A DNA stretch of 37,023 nucleotides from DATILI01 sp035476635 (GTDB taxonomy: Bacteria > Pseudomonadota > Gammaproteobacteria > Burkholderiales > Burkholderiaceae_C): positions 1-37,023 of the forward strand of contig DATILI010000227.1 of NCBI GenBank assembly GCA_035476635.1, in the 5' to 3' direction. Below are positions 8,156 through 17,245 of the stretch, in pieces (within the stretch, counting starts at the first letter, position 1; the number at the start of each line of letters is the position of its first letter). The position numbers were made by a program, and so were the translations under genes. The notes below the pieces were generated by a model. It was not told the origin of the DNA, did not search any database, and saw only the letters and a program-made list of their open reading frames with translations.

Positions 8156-9454
8156 ATGCTTTCCATGACCTCTCCCCTACTTCCCGGCCATCCCCATTTT
8201 TCGTACCGCGCCGACGCACTTCATGTCGAAGACCTGCCTGTCGGCCCGCTGGCGCAAGCGCATGGCACGCCCTTGTTCGTGTACTCCAAGGCGGCGATGC
8301 TGGACGCCCTTGCCGCCTACCAGCGCGGCTTCGCGGGCCGCAATGCGCAAATCTGCTACGCGATGAAGGCCAACTCCTCGCTTGGCGTACTCCAGGTGTT
8401 TGCACAGGCCGGCTGCGGCTTTGACATCGTCTCCGGCGGCGAACTCGACCGCGTGCTGGCGGCCGGCGGCGATGCGAGGAAGGTGATCTTCTCCGGCGTC
8501 GGCAAGACCCGCGCGGAAATGCGCCGCGCCCTGGAGCTGGGCATCGGCTGCTTCAACGTGGAAAGCGAAGCGGAACTGGAAGTTCTCAGTGACGTGGCGA
8601 TCTCCCTCGGCAAAACCGCCTCGGTCAGCATCCGCGTGAATCCCAATGTGGACCCGAAGACCCATCCCTATATTTCCACTGGCCTGAAAGACAACAAATT
8701 CGGCGTCGCCCACGAACGCGCGCTAGCCACCTATCAGCGCGCGGCCGCATTGCCCGGTCTGAAGGTCGTCGGCATCGATTGCCATATCGGCTCGCAAATC
8801 ACCGAAGAAACGCCCTATCTCGATGCAATGGACCGGGTGCTGGACCTGGTCGAGGCCATCGAGGCCGCGGGTATCCCGATTCACCACATCGACTTCGGCG
8901 GTGGCCTGGGCATCAACTACAACGGTGACACTCCACCCGCAGCCGATGCGCTGTGGGCAAAGCTCCTGGCCAAGCTGGACGCGCGCGGCTTTGGCAGCCG
9001 TCAATTGATGATCGAGCCCGGTCGCTCCCTGGTGGGCAATGCCGGCGCTTGCATCACCGAGGTGCTGTACCTGAAGCCCGGCGAAGAGAAGAACTTCTGC
9101 ATCATCGACGCCGCGATGAACGATCTTCCGCGCCCCGCGATGTACCAGGCATATCACGCCATCGTGCCGGTCAACGCACAAGCCCGAGCAACTGAAGCTG
9201 CGGCGATTTCTTACGACGTAGTCGGCCCGGTCTGCGAAAGCGGCGACTGGATCGGCCGCGACCGCGCGCTCGCAGTGCAGGCCGGCGACCTGCTGGCGGT
9301 GCTGTCGGCCGGCGCCTATTGCATGAGCATGGCCAGCAACTACAACACGCGCGGCCGCGCGGCGGAGGTGCTCGTCGATGGCGCCAAGGCCACCCTGATC
9401 AGGCAACGCGAAGACAGCTCAGACCAGATGCGCCACGAGCTACTGGCAAACTGA
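8156..9454 (+). CDS. lysA: Diaminopimelate decarboxylase
   Basis: LysA is a PLP-dependent fold-III decarboxylase that converts meso-diaminopimelate to L-lysine, the last step of lysine synthesis. The 432-residue product carries the PLP lysine in CYAMKANSS (Lys71), the HIGSQI motif, the glycine-rich phosphate-binding loop FGGGLGI, EPGRSLVGNAG, and the catalytic cysteine motif CESGDWIGRD from the other subunit's active site. An in-frame ATG three codons later (8165) is an equally possible start; neither has a clear ribosome-binding site. The gene lies 138 bases downstream of lptM, in which I see no riboswitch-like structure. A terminator hairpin follows its stop. Confidence 0.96.
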   Translation: MLSMTSPLLPGHPHFSYRADALHVEDLPVGPLAQAHGTPLFVYSKAAMLDALAAYQRGFAGRNAQICYAMKANSSLGVLQVFAQAGCGFDIVSGGELDRVLAAGGDARKVIFSGVGKTRAEMRRALELGIGCFNVESEAELEVLSDVAISLGKTASVSIRVNPNVDPKTHPYISTGLKDNKFGVAHERALATYQRAAALPGLKVVGIDCHIGSQITEETPYLDAMDRVLDLVEAIEAAGIPIHHIDFGGGLGINYNGDTPPAADALWAKLLAKLDARGFGSRQLMIEPGRSLVGNAGACITEVLYLKPGEEKNFCIIDAAMNDLPRPAMYQAYHAIVPVNAQARATEAAAISYDVVGPVCESGDWIGRDRALAVQAGDLLAVLSAGAYCMSMASNYNTRGRAAEVLVDGAKATLIRQREDSSDQMRHELLAN

Positions 9455-9477
9455 GCACGGCACCGTGCTACTTTTTT
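9454..9477 (+). terminator. Rho-independent terminator after lysA
   Basis: A GC-rich inverted repeat (AGCACGG / CCGTGCT) begins at the last base of the lysA stop codon and is followed by a run of six T (9472-9477). The convergent msrQ stop codon (9468-9470) lies inside it. The T-run serves only the plus-strand direction. Confidence 0.75.
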
Positions 9478-10124
9478 AGTAGCTGATTGCGCCGTCCAAT
9501 GGACTGCGCCGGCACGGAGTGAGGCCACTTCTTCTTCAGATACTGGTGCAGCCGCCAGCCCAGAAGTACCGAGAGGATGGCGGCATAGACCGCCACCTCG
9601 GCAAAGTCGTTCTTGCCCGCGCGCATCCAGAAGAAGTGCAGCACGCCCAGGCCTGCAATCGCGTACACCAGCTTGTGCAGCGCTTGCCAGCGCCTGGCGC
9701 CCAGCACCTTGATCGCGCGGTTGAATGAAGTTGCCGCCAGCGGGGTCAGCAGCACGAAGCCGGAAAAGCCAACCAGGATGAAGGGCCGCTTGGCGATGTC
9801 CTTGGCGATCTCCGCCACGTCAAAGCCCATGTCGAACCAGCTATAGCTCAGCAGGTGCAGCACGACATAGAAGTAAACGAACAACCCCAGCATGCGCCGA
9901 AAGCGCGCCAGCGGCGGTGTGTTGGTCATGACCCGCAAGGGCGTAACCGCCAGCACGATACACAAGAAGCGCAAGGTCCAGTCACCGGTGGAACGGATCA
10001 GGTATTCCGCAGGATTGGCGCCGAGCTGGTTCGTTGCCGCACCATACACCAGCCACGCCAATGGCAGCAACGCGAACACAAACAACAGCGGCTTGGCCGC
10101 GGAATGCAGCAGCAACTTGCGCAT
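9468..10124 (-). CDS. msrQ: Haem-binding membrane subunit MsrQ of the MsrPQ methionine sulfoxide reductase
   Basis: MsrQ is the multi-pass cytochrome b-like inner-membrane protein that passes electrons from the quinone pool to periplasmic MsrP, which repairs oxidised methionines in envelope proteins. The 218-residue product has about six hydrophobic helices, and the haem-ligand histidines are recognisable at His90 (VVLHLL), His150 (WQALHKLVY) and His163 (VLHFFW). It follows msrP by 12 bases on the same strand, the standard operon arrangement. It was formerly named YedZ. Confidence 0.94.
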   Translation of the reverse strand: MRKLLLHSAAKPLLFVFALLPLAWLVYGAATNQLGANPAEYLIRSTGDWTLRFLCIVLAVTPLRVMTNTPPLARFRRMLGLFVYFYVVLHLLSYSWFDMGFDVAEIAKDIAKRPFILVGFSGFVLLTPLAATSFNRAIKVLGARRWQALHKLVYAIAGLGVLHFFWMRAGKNDFAEVAVYAAILSVLLGWRLHQYLKKKWPHSVPAQSIGRRNQLLKK

Positions 10125-10136
10125 GGTCGTACGGGC

Positions 10137-11132
10137 TCAGTAGTTTTTCTTCAAGTCCATGCCGGCATACAACTGGCCGACCTGGGCCTCGTAGCCATTG
10201 AGCATCAGCGTCTTGCGCTTCTTGGCAAACAGGCCATCCTCGCCGATGCGCCGCTCGGTCGCCTGGCTCCAGCGCGGATGATCGACTTCCGGGTTCACGT
10301 TGGAATAAAAGCCGTACTCATTGGCGGCGGCCTTGTTCCAGGCGGTACGCGGTTCCTTGTCGGTGAAGCGGATCTTGACAATGCTCTTGCCGCTCTTGAA
10401 TCCGTACTTCCACGGCACCACCAAGCGCACCGGCGCTCCGTTCTGGTTGGGCAGTACTTCGCCATACATGCCGAAGGTCAGCAAGGTCAACGGGTGCATC
10501 GCCTCGTCCAACCGCAGGCCTTCCACATAGGGCCATTCCAGCACGCGCGAGCCCACATAAGGCATGGTCTTCGGGTCGGCCAGCGTGACGAACTCAACAT
10601 ACTTCGCGTTGCCGAGTGGTTCGACTTTCTTGATGAGTTCGCTCATCGAATAGCCGACCCAGGGAATCACCATGGACCAGCCTTCGACGCAGCGCAGGCG
10701 GTAGACGCGCTCTTCCTGCGCGCTGAGTTTGAGCAGGTCTTCCAGCGTGTACTTGGCCGGCTTCTTGACGAGCCCCTCGACTTCCACGGTCCAAGGCGTT
10801 GGTTTGAGCGTGTGCGCGTTTTTGGCCGGATCGGACTTGTCCGTACCGAACTCGTAGTAGTTGTTGTAGGAGCTTGCGTCTTTGTAGTCCGTGATCTTTT
10901 CCATGGTTGCTGCACCGGACACCGCCGACTTGGTGCCAGCCAGCCCCGCGAGTTTGCCCGGCCGCTGCACCTGGGAAAGCGCGTCGCGCGCCGCCCACGA
11001 CGCCAATGCGGCTCCGGCCACGCCTGACGCCATGAGTTTCATGAGGTCGCGCCGGCTTTCGTAGATACGCTGCGGTGTGATGTCGCTGGAAACCGAATGG
11101 ATGAAACCATCGCGGTGAGTCTTGATCAGCAT
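10137..11132 (-). CDS. msrP: Periplasmic methionine sulfoxide reductase catalytic subunit MsrP
   Basis: MsrP is a molybdopterin enzyme of the sulfite-oxidase fold that reduces protein-bound methionine sulfoxide in the periplasm. The 331-residue product has a twin-arginine (Tat) signal with SRRDLMKLM at about 26-34 and a hydrophobic segment ending near AARDALS, in keeping with export of a folded cofactor protein. The molybdenum-ligating cysteine is Cys148 in YRLRCVEGWSM, followed by the conserved IPWVGYSM. It is the first gene of msrPQ, and 68 bases separate it from the ccsB stop upstream, so it could be read as the tail of the cytochrome operon or from its own promoter. Confidence 0.95.
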   Translation of the reverse strand: MLIKTHRDGFIHSVSSDITPQRIYESRRDLMKLMASGVAGAALASWAARDALSQVQRPGKLAGLAGTKSAVSGAATMEKITDYKDASSYNNYYEFGTDKSDPAKNAHTLKPTPWTVEVEGLVKKPAKYTLEDLLKLSAQEERVYRLRCVEGWSMVIPWVGYSMSELIKKVEPLGNAKYVEFVTLADPKTMPYVGSRVLEWPYVEGLRLDEAMHPLTLLTFGMYGEVLPNQNGAPVRLVVPWKYGFKSGKSIVKIRFTDKEPRTAWNKAAANEYGFYSNVNPEVDHPRWSQATERRIGEDGLFAKKRKTLMLNGYEAQVGQLYAGMDLKKNY

Positions 11133-11200
11133 GTGATTTCCTTGTCTGTTTGCCGTTGGTCTGGATACGCCTGGTTTTCTTACAAGGATTCACTTGCCCG

Positions 11201-12535
11201 CTACAGGGTTCCGTAGCTGTGCAAACCGCTCAGGAACATATTGACCCCCAGGAAAGCGAAGGTCGTGACCGCCAGGCCGGCCAGCGCCCACCAGGCCGCT
11301 ACCGTGCCGCGCAGGCCCTTGATCAGCCGCATGTGCAGCCAGGCCGCATAGTTCAACCAGACGATGAGCGCCCAGGTTTCCTTCGGGTCCCAGCTCCAGT
11401 AGCCGCCCCAGGCCTCGGCGGCCCACAGCGCACCCAGCACGGTGGCGATGGTGAAAAAAGCAAAGCCAACGGCGATGGCCTTGTACATCACGTCGTCCAG
11501 AATCTCGAAGCTCGGCAGCTTCTCGGCGATCCGCTTGCGCCCGAACAGGATGCCGCCCACGATCAGCGCCGAGATGCCAAAGTACACGGCCCAGTAGCTG
11601 CCGCCCGCCTCGGTGGTGGTCTTGCGAAACACGATGGGCTCAAAGCACAGAACAATGCCCAGCAGCCACAACGGGGCCAGCTTGTACCAGCGCGTCTCGG
11701 TGGCCTGCTGCTTGATCAGGTACGCAAAAGCCACCATCGCCGACAGTGCGAAGGTGCCGTAGCCAATGAAGTTGGCCGGAACGTGCAGCTTCATCCACCA
11801 GCTCTTCAGGGCGGGCACCAGCGGCTGGATTTCATGCGCCTCGCGCACCACGGTGTACCAAAGCAGAAAGCCCACAGCGGCACTCACCACCAGCATCACG
11901 AAAGCGCCAAGCGCGCGCGTCTTGTATTGCTCTTCGTAGTAGAGGTAGAACGTGGCGGTCATCCAGCAAAACAGCACGAACACTTCATACAGGTTGCTGA
12001 CCGGAATATGGCCGATGTCAGCGCCAAGCAAATAGCTTTCGTACCAGCGCACCATGGTTCCGATCAGCGCCATGGCCACCGCAGTCCAGGCCAGGCGCGA
12101 CCCGAGCGCCTCCATGGCATCGCTCTGGCCACGCACGATCACGCCGAGCCAGTAGAACGTGGTGCTCATGAAGAACAACATGCTCATCCAGAGGATGGCC
12201 GACTGGCTGGAAAGGAAATACTTGAGCCAGAAGACACTATCGGCGCGGGCCAGGCTGCCCTGCCCGTCGGCCTGGTAAGACATGATCGCGAGCAGCGCGA
12301 AGGCCGCGACCACCACCATCAAAACCCGCAAGGGGCGCCAGAACCAACCCAACCAGATAGCGGCCGGCATGGCGCCCAGGAGAATGCCTTTTTCGTAGAC
12401 ATCCATGTAGGCGCTGTAGCGCGAGAAAGCGAACAAGCCGCCCGCGACGACCAATGCTGCAAACAGCCAGTCGAACCAATTGCGGCGGGAAAAGAAGCCT
12501 TCGTTAAGGGTCAGTGTGGTGGTAGCCGTATTCAT
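11201..12535 (-). CDS. ccsB: System II cytochrome c synthase subunit CcsB (CcsA/ResC-type, WWD domain)
   Basis: This polytopic inner-membrane protein forms, with ResB, the System II complex that exports haem and attaches it to apocytochromes c in the periplasm. The 444-residue product carries the tryptophan-rich WWD haem-handling motif WGGYWSWDPKETWALIVW in its C-terminal third and conserved haem-ligand histidines, for example in KLHVPANFIGYG and WLHMRL. Roughly ten hydrophobic helices are visible. Nomenclature is confusing: many databases call this family CcsB, while others call it CcsA or ResC. It lies nine bases downstream of resB, which it needs for function. Confidence 0.94.
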   Translation of the reverse strand: MNTATTTLTLNEGFFSRRNWFDWLFAALVVAGGLFAFSRYSAYMDVYEKGILLGAMPAAIWLGWFWRPLRVLMVVVAAFALLAIMSYQADGQGSLARADSVFWLKYFLSSQSAILWMSMLFFMSTTFYWLGVIVRGQSDAMEALGSRLAWTAVAMALIGTMVRWYESYLLGADIGHIPVSNLYEVFVLFCWMTATFYLYYEEQYKTRALGAFVMLVVSAAVGFLLWYTVVREAHEIQPLVPALKSWWMKLHVPANFIGYGTFALSAMVAFAYLIKQQATETRWYKLAPLWLLGIVLCFEPIVFRKTTTEAGGSYWAVYFGISALIVGGILFGRKRIAEKLPSFEILDDVMYKAIAVGFAFFTIATVLGALWAAEAWGGYWSWDPKETWALIVWLNYAAWLHMRLIKGLRGTVAAWWALAGLAVTTFAFLGVNMFLSGLHSYGTL

Positions 12536-12544
12536 GCCGTGCCC

Positions 12545-14659
12545 CTAGTTTCTTGCGCCAATGAGTATCTCCTTGAGTAGCTCGAACTCACGGTCCCCGT
12601 CCATGGTTTTGCGGTTGCTCGACAGCGCCATCGTGGCCTGTGTCTTGCCGTCTTTTTCGGTCAACCAGACCCAGACGCGGCGCTCACGCACATAGAGCAT
12701 CGCAAAAACGCCCAGAATGAGCAAGGCGCAACCCAGGTAGACCACGTTCTTGCCAGGGGCCCGGGCCACCTGGAACACGCTGGCCTGCACCTGCGTGAAA
12801 TCCTTGAGCTGAAAGGCCATGGGCGCCGGGTACAACTGCGCATCACTCAAGGACAGCACGGCCTGGGTCATGAAAGCTTGCGTTTTCTCGCTGGGCGCAA
12901 GCGGTTTCAGGCCGGCGCGTTCGCGCGTGATCTGCGCCAGCTCGAACAGCACGCCATTGAGGATGCGTACCAGCACCTCGCCCGCGCGCGCCCGCTCGGC
13001 CTCCGGCACGTTGGCTTCCATGAAGTCGGAGATAGCCTGCAGTCCGCCTTTGCCTTCCTGTGCGCCCTGGCTTTCAGCGCCGGCAAACAAGGCCAGTGCG
13101 CGCGAGGCGGATGCGGTCAGCTGGGTCGCAAGCTCGGGTCGTGCCGGATCTACAGCGGCCCTGGCATAGCGCTGTACTGCCAACTCGCGCGAGGCCGCAT
13201 CTGCCAGCCCCGCGCGCAGGCGCAAGAACCCGTCCATGCCACCTTGCTCATCGGCCGGAATACGCAGGTAGCGAAACGGCTCGGCCGGACTTTCGCGCAT
13301 GCCCATGAGGAAGGACGGCACGCCATCGCCCGCGTCCACCGGCAGCATGTAGTTATGGAATTCGCGCGCCTGGCCGGCTGCATCGCGCAGCTTGTAGGTG
13401 ATGCTCGGGCCGACGTTGCGCAATTCTTTCTTCGTCACGGACTTGTTGGCCGCGCCCAGGCGCGAATCGATGGATTCGCGCAAATCGACCTTGCGCACGT
13501 CCGCGCCCGATGCGCTGCCGCCGCCAAAGTTCTCCACATTGATGACGCGCAGGGCGGTGTATTCAAGCGTCAGCTTTTCGCCTTCGACGGCACTGCCCTT
13601 GGTGAGCTGGGAGGAGCCGCCGATCACCCCGTCGATCTCGAACGGCTTGGTGGCCGCATTCATCGGCACCGATTGCAGCTTGACGGAGGAGCCGCCATCA
13701 TCAAAGCTGGATTGGTAGATTTCGACGCCCTTGTAGTTCGCGGGATGGTTCACCTCGACGCGCGCGGGAAATTGCTCGCCGGTGACCTTGTCGTGAATCA
13801 CGATCTCGCTGGCAAAGAGTTTGGGCATGCCCGTGGAATAGTGCTCGACGATGAACTTCTTGAGCTCGATGGCAAACGGCAGATCCTGCAGCATCACGCC
13901 ATCGGCCTGGTTCAGGATGGCGGTGCTCGACTGCGTGCCCTCGGCCACCAGGATGTTGCCGCGGAATGTAGGGTTGTTCGGAGACAGCCGGTGCTCGGGC
14001 TTCACATCGGCGATCATGCCGCCGCCGCTGTAAGCCGTTTTACCGCTGAACCACATCTGGGCGCGCACGACCAGGTCGCCGTCCAGCAGGCCGCCCAGGC
14101 ACACGAGCACGATGGCGCTGTGCGCGGCGATGTAGCCCAGCTTGTTGGCCGCGCCGGCCTTGGCCGCGACCATCCAGCCATGCTCGCGCTGCTGCAGCTT
14201 GACCTTCCAGCCGCCGCCAACCAGTGTTTGCCCGATGCGCTGGGCCGCGGCCTGGGGCAACTCATCCACCACGGCCGCTGCGCGATGGTGGAATGCCTGC
14301 AGGCTGCGCTCGCGGATGTTTTCCTTGTAGGCCTTCAGATCGATGATGATCTTGGGCGTGTTGCGCGCGATGCACAGCGACGTACTGAACACCAGGAACG
14401 CCAGGATCAGCAAGAACCACCAGGCGCCGTATACGGTGGGCAGGCTCGCCGCGCCAAACACTTCGGCCCAGAATGGCCCGAACTGGTTGACGTAGTTGCC
14501 CTGCGGCTCGTGCTGCTTAAGTACCGTCCCGATCACCGACGCAATGCAGATGACCGTCAACAGCGAGATCGAAAACCGCATCGACGACAGCAATTCCACT
14601 GCCGCCCGCGTGGCGTACGAACCAGATTTGACGCGAAGCCCGTGGGTGGAAACAGACAT
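12545..14659 (-). CDS. resB: System II cytochrome c biogenesis protein ResB
   Basis: ResB (CcsB in the Bordetella/Helicobacter naming) is the partner of the WWD protein in System II cytochrome c assembly. The 704-residue product shows four membrane segments: about 26-46 (FSISLLTVICIASVIGTVL), 78-97, 170-195 (LGYIAAHSAIVLVCLGGLLDG) and near the C-terminus (VVYLGCALLILGVFAMLYV). A large periplasmic domain of roughly 440 residues lies between helices three and four. The length is greater than that of Bacillus ResB but normal for proteobacterial versions. A strong terminator lies just upstream, so resB-ccsB probably starts from its own promoter within about 35 bases of intergenic sequence or receives read-through. 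Confidence 0.94.
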   Translation of the reverse strand: MSVSTHGLRVKSGSYATRAAVELLSSMRFSISLLTVICIASVIGTVLKQHEPQGNYVNQFGPFWAEVFGAASLPTVYGAWWFLLILAFLVFSTSLCIARNTPKIIIDLKAYKENIRERSLQAFHHRAAAVVDELPQAAAQRIGQTLVGGGWKVKLQQREHGWMVAAKAGAANKLGYIAAHSAIVLVCLGGLLDGDLVVRAQMWFSGKTAYSGGGMIADVKPEHRLSPNNPTFRGNILVAEGTQSSTAILNQADGVMLQDLPFAIELKKFIVEHYSTGMPKLFASEIVIHDKVTGEQFPARVEVNHPANYKGVEIYQSSFDDGGSSVKLQSVPMNAATKPFEIDGVIGGSSQLTKGSAVEGEKLTLEYTALRVINVENFGGGSASGADVRKVDLRESIDSRLGAANKSVTKKELRNVGPSITYKLRDAAGQAREFHNYMLPVDAGDGVPSFLMGMRESPAEPFRYLRIPADEQGGMDGFLRLRAGLADAASRELAVQRYARAAVDPARPELATQLTASASRALALFAGAESQGAQEGKGGLQAISDFMEANVPEAERARAGEVLVRILNGVLFELAQITRERAGLKPLAPSEKTQAFMTQAVLSLSDAQLYPAPMAFQLKDFTQVQASVFQVARAPGKNVVYLGCALLILGVFAMLYVRERRVWVWLTEKDGKTQATMALSSNRKTMDGDREFELLKEILIGARN

Positions 14660-14691
14660 GGAAGGTGGGACGGCTTTAAACGGACAAAAGT

Positions 14692-14731
14692 AAAAAAAGG
14701 CGGGCCATCCGCAGATGGGCCCGCCTTTTTT
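14692..14731. terminator. Bidirectional-type Rho-independent terminator between cytochrome c4 and resB
   Basis: An eight-base perfect stem (GGCGGGCC 14699-14706 and GGCCCGCC 14718-14725) with an 11-base loop is flanked by seven A on the left and six T on the right. It can therefore end transcription on either strand. Functionally it separates cytochrome c4 (minus, upstream) from resB (minus, downstream). Confidence 0.85.
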
Positions 14732-14782
14732 AGGGTGTGTTGTTGGCGGTTAGTTCAAACTGTTCTAACGGGGCAGCCGGGT

Positions 14783-15430
14783 TCAGCGCAATCCGGCGAT
14801 GTAGTCGGCAACGGCCTTGATCTCACGGTCATTCAGCTTGGCGGCCACCTGGGTCATTTGCGGGCTGTTCTTGCGGCCGCCATCGCGGAAGGACTTGAGC
14901 TGCTGATCGGTGTAATCGGCATGCTGGCCGCCCAGACGCGGGTACTGCGAAGGAACACCAACGCCGTTGGGGCTGTGGCAACCGGCGCAGGCGGCAATTT
15001 GGCGATCGAGGATGCCACCGCGGTAAATGCGCTCGCCCAGGGCCACCAGTTCCTTGTCCTTGGCGAAGCCGGCCTTGGCTTTCTTGGAGGTCACCCAGTA
15101 AGAGATATTCTTCATGTCGTCATCGCTCAGGGCACTGGCAAAGCCCTTCATGACGGGGTTGTTGCGCTTGCCCGACTTGAATTCCTGCAATTGCTTGACC
15201 AGGTATTCAGGATGCTGCTGGGCCAGCTTGGGATTGACCGGCGTGCCGGAATTGCCGTCAGCGCCGTGGCAGGCCGCGCATACCGCGGTATAGCTGGCCT
15301 CGCCCTTGGCAAGATCGGGCTTGGCGACCTTGGGCGCAGCCGCGGCCGCAGGCTTTTCTTCTGCCGCTTGGATTGAAAAAGCAGGGACTGCCAGCACGGC
15401 AGCCATCAGCAAAGAGGCGAGCAACTTCAT
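14783..15430 (-). CDS. Dihaem cytochrome c4 family protein
   Basis: This is a periplasmic electron carrier with two class I cytochrome domains, of the kind that feeds terminal oxidases. With the ATG at 15430 the product has 215 residues. It has a signal peptide (LLASLLMAAVLAVPAFSIQA), an Ala/Pro/Lys linker, a first haem site CAACH at 51-55 and a second CAGCH at 148-152. Probable axial methionines lie in NPVMKG (first domain) and SPQMTQ (second domain). The frame remains open 49 codons upstream, but that would abolish the N-terminal signal, so the internal ATG is chosen. The gene is followed by the terminator at 14692 and neighbours the System II maturation genes that it requires. Confidence 0.92.
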   Translation of the reverse strand: MKLLASLLMAAVLAVPAFSIQAAEEKPAAAAAPKVAKPDLAKGEASYTAVCAACHGADGNSGTPVNPKLAQQHPEYLVKQLQEFKSGKRNNPVMKGFASALSDDDMKNISYWVTSKKAKAGFAKDKELVALGERIYRGGILDRQIAACAGCHSPNGVGVPSQYPRLGGQHADYTDQQLKSFRDGGRKNSPQMTQVAAKLNDREIKAVADYIAGLR

Positions 15431-15446
15431 GGTGAGGTTCGATTTA

Positions 15447-15474
15447 TTGGCGCAAAACCCGGTGATTCTACAAT
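15447..15474 (+). promoter_or_regulatory. Probable sigma-70 promoter of yihA/engB
   Basis: TTGGCG (15447-15452) and TACAAT (15469-15474) are spaced by 16 bases, and the -10 ends 27 bases before the engB ATG. Both hexamers match the consensus well enough (4/6 and 5/6) for a likely promoter in the 71-base divergent interval shared with cytochrome c4. Confidence 0.5.
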
Positions 15475-15501
15475 GAGGCCCCGGGTTTCCCCTCAAGATC
15501 A

Positions 15502-16245
15502 ATGACCACTCCTCCTTTGCGACCGGCTTCGCGTCCAGCATCTCGCGTCGTGCAGCCCCAAGCCCCAGCCGAGACAAAGTCTCAGGCGGTCATTGCCTCC
15601 GGCTGGTTGCACACGGCCAGATTCCTCACCACGGCCGCGCAATTGCACCATTTGCCGCCGCTTGAAATACCGGAGATAGCCTTCGTCGGGCGCTCCAACG
15701 CCGGCAAGTCCACCTGCATCAATACGCTGACGCAGCAAAAGCAGCTGGCGTTTGCGTCCAAGAAGCCCGGCCGCACGCAGCACATCAACCTGTTTGCGCT
15801 CGGGCGGGCGAATGAAACCGACGCGATACTGGCCGACCTGCCGGGCTACGGCTATGCCGCGGTTCCCAAGCAAGACAAGCTGCGCTGGCAGCAAGTGATG
15901 GCCAACTACCTCGTCAGCCGCGAGAACCTGGTGGGCATCGTGATGCTGTGCGATCCGCGCCACGGCCTGACCGAGCTGGACGAAATCCTGCTCGATGTGG
16001 TCCGCCCGCGGGTTGAAGAGGGGCTGAAGTTCCTGGTGCTACTCACCAAGGCCGACAAGCTGACCCGCGCCGAGCAGACCAAGGCCCTGTCCATCGCGCG
16101 ACTGCAAGCTGGCGGCGGCGAGGTCAAACTGTTCTCCGCGTTGAAGCGCCAAGGCATCGACGAGGCAAGCCAGGTGCTGTGGCAATGGGCTCACCCGGAA
16201 ACGCCGACCACAAAAGCGGAAACAGCGGAACCACCGATTTCATAG
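15502..16245 (+). CDS. yihA: Ribosome biogenesis GTPase YihA/YsxC (EngB)
   Basis: EngB is an essential TRAFAC-class GTPase that assists 50S ribosomal subunit assembly. The 247-residue product has G1 GRSNAGKS (63-70), the G2 region with the conserved threonine in KPGRTQHINLF, G3 DLPGYG (112-117), G4 TKADKL and a G5 SA in KLFSALKRQGID. It has an N-terminal extension of about 30 residues and a polar C-terminal tail, both poorly conserved in the family. It is divergent from cytochrome c4, an arrangement I associate with Burkholderiales. Confidence 0.95.
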   Translation: MTTPPLRPASRPASRVVQPQAPAETKSQAVIASGWLHTARFLTTAAQLHHLPPLEIPEIAFVGRSNAGKSTCINTLTQQKQLAFASKKPGRTQHINLFALGRANETDAILADLPGYGYAAVPKQDKLRWQQVMANYLVSRENLVGIVMLCDPRHGLTELDEILLDVVRPRVEEGLKFLVLLTKADKLTRAEQTKALSIARLQAGGGEVKLFSALKRQGIDEASQVLWQWAHPETPTTKAETAEPPIS

Positions 16246-16303
16246 CGTCAGCGGCCCCATCTGGATTGGGTCACCGCTGCCAGCTACAAACTGGATAGCA
16301 GAG

Positions 16304-17245
16304 ATGATCGAGACCCAACTCCAAGCCCTGCCGCATGGCATCACCCTGAGCTGTCGCAGTGCGGGCCCGCGCGGGCGCCCCGTCCTGCTGTTTCTGCACG
16401 GCTTTCCCGAAGCCGCCTTCGTCTGGGACGAATTGCTGGAGCACTTTGCCCGCCCTGAAAACGGCGGCTACCGCTGCGTTGCGCCGAACCTGCGCGGCTA
16501 CGAAAAATCCAGCGCGCCAGCCGAGCCGCATGCCTACCGCCCCAAACACCTGGTGCAGGACATCGCCGCGCTGATCCAGATCGAGGGTGGCCAGCTGGAA
16601 TGCCTGGTTGCGCACGATTGGGGCGGCGCCGTGGCCTGGAACCTGGCGAACCAGATGCCGCAGCTGGCGAAGAAGCTGGCCATCATCAACTCACCCCACC
16701 CCGGCACCTTCCTGCGCGAACTCCAGTCCAATCCGCGGCAACAGGAGGCCAGTGCCTACATGAATTTTCTGATCCGTCCCGATGCGGAGCAGTTGCTGGC
16801 CGAAGACGACTACCGCCGCCTCTGGGAGCTGTTCACCAACTTTGGCCCGGCCGAGGGTCACGCCTGGCTCAGCGAAAGCGTGAAGAACCAGTACCGTGAA
16901 GTCTGGAACGGCCCCAGCGGCAGCGCACCCGGTACGGGCCTGGTCGGTGGCTGCAACTACTACCGAGCCTCGCCGCTGCGGCCACCATGCGCAGGTGACG
17001 CGGGCGCGGCCGCAGTGGAGCTTCCCCATTCCATGCTCACCGTGAACTTGCCCACGCTGGTGCTCTGGGCGCTGAACGACGGGGCGCTGCTGCCGGAGTT
17101 GATCGAGGGACTGGATCGGTACATCCCCGACCTGACCCTGGAAACACGCGAAGGCGCAACGCACTGGATCGTGCACGAACAGCCGCAATGGGTGGCGCAG
17201 CGCCTCGGCGCGTTCCTGCGGCGCCTTCCTCAATCAACTCAATAG
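16304..17245 (+). CDS. Alpha/beta hydrolase, epoxide-hydrolase / haloalkane-dehalogenase-like
   Basis: The 313-residue product has an alpha/beta hydrolase fold with an aspartate nucleophile. HGFPE at 32-36 supplies the oxyanion hole, the nucleophile is Asp105 in AHDWGG, the acid is probably Asp259 in LWALND, and the base is His287 in GATHWIVHEQP. NYYRASP at 218-224 resembles the lid tyrosine motif of epoxide hydrolases. An Asp nucleophile points to epoxide hydrolase or dehalogenase chemistry rather than esterase, but the substrate cannot be read from sequence. It follows engB by 58 bases and its end overlaps the convergent acyltransferase gene by seven bases. Confidence 0.85.
   Translation: MIETQLQALPHGITLSCRSAGPRGRPVLLFLHGFPEAAFVWDELLEHFARPENGGYRCVAPNLRGYEKSSAPAEPHAYRPKHLVQDIAALIQIEGGQLECLVAHDWGGAVAWNLANQMPQLAKKLAIINSPHPGTFLRELQSNPRQQEASAYMNFLIRPDAEQLLAEDDYRRLWELFTNFGPAEGHAWLSESVKNQYREVWNGPSGSAPGTGLVGGCNYYRASPLRPPCAGDAGAAAVELPHSMLTVNLPTLVLWALNDGALLPELIEGLDRYIPDLTLETREGATHWIVHEQPQWVAQRLGAFLRRLPQSTQ

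Noticed and set aside
12878..15376. 832-codon plus-strand open frame opposite resB and cytochrome c4
   Set aside because: It is a shadow of ResB and c4 on the other strand; no recognisable protein features.
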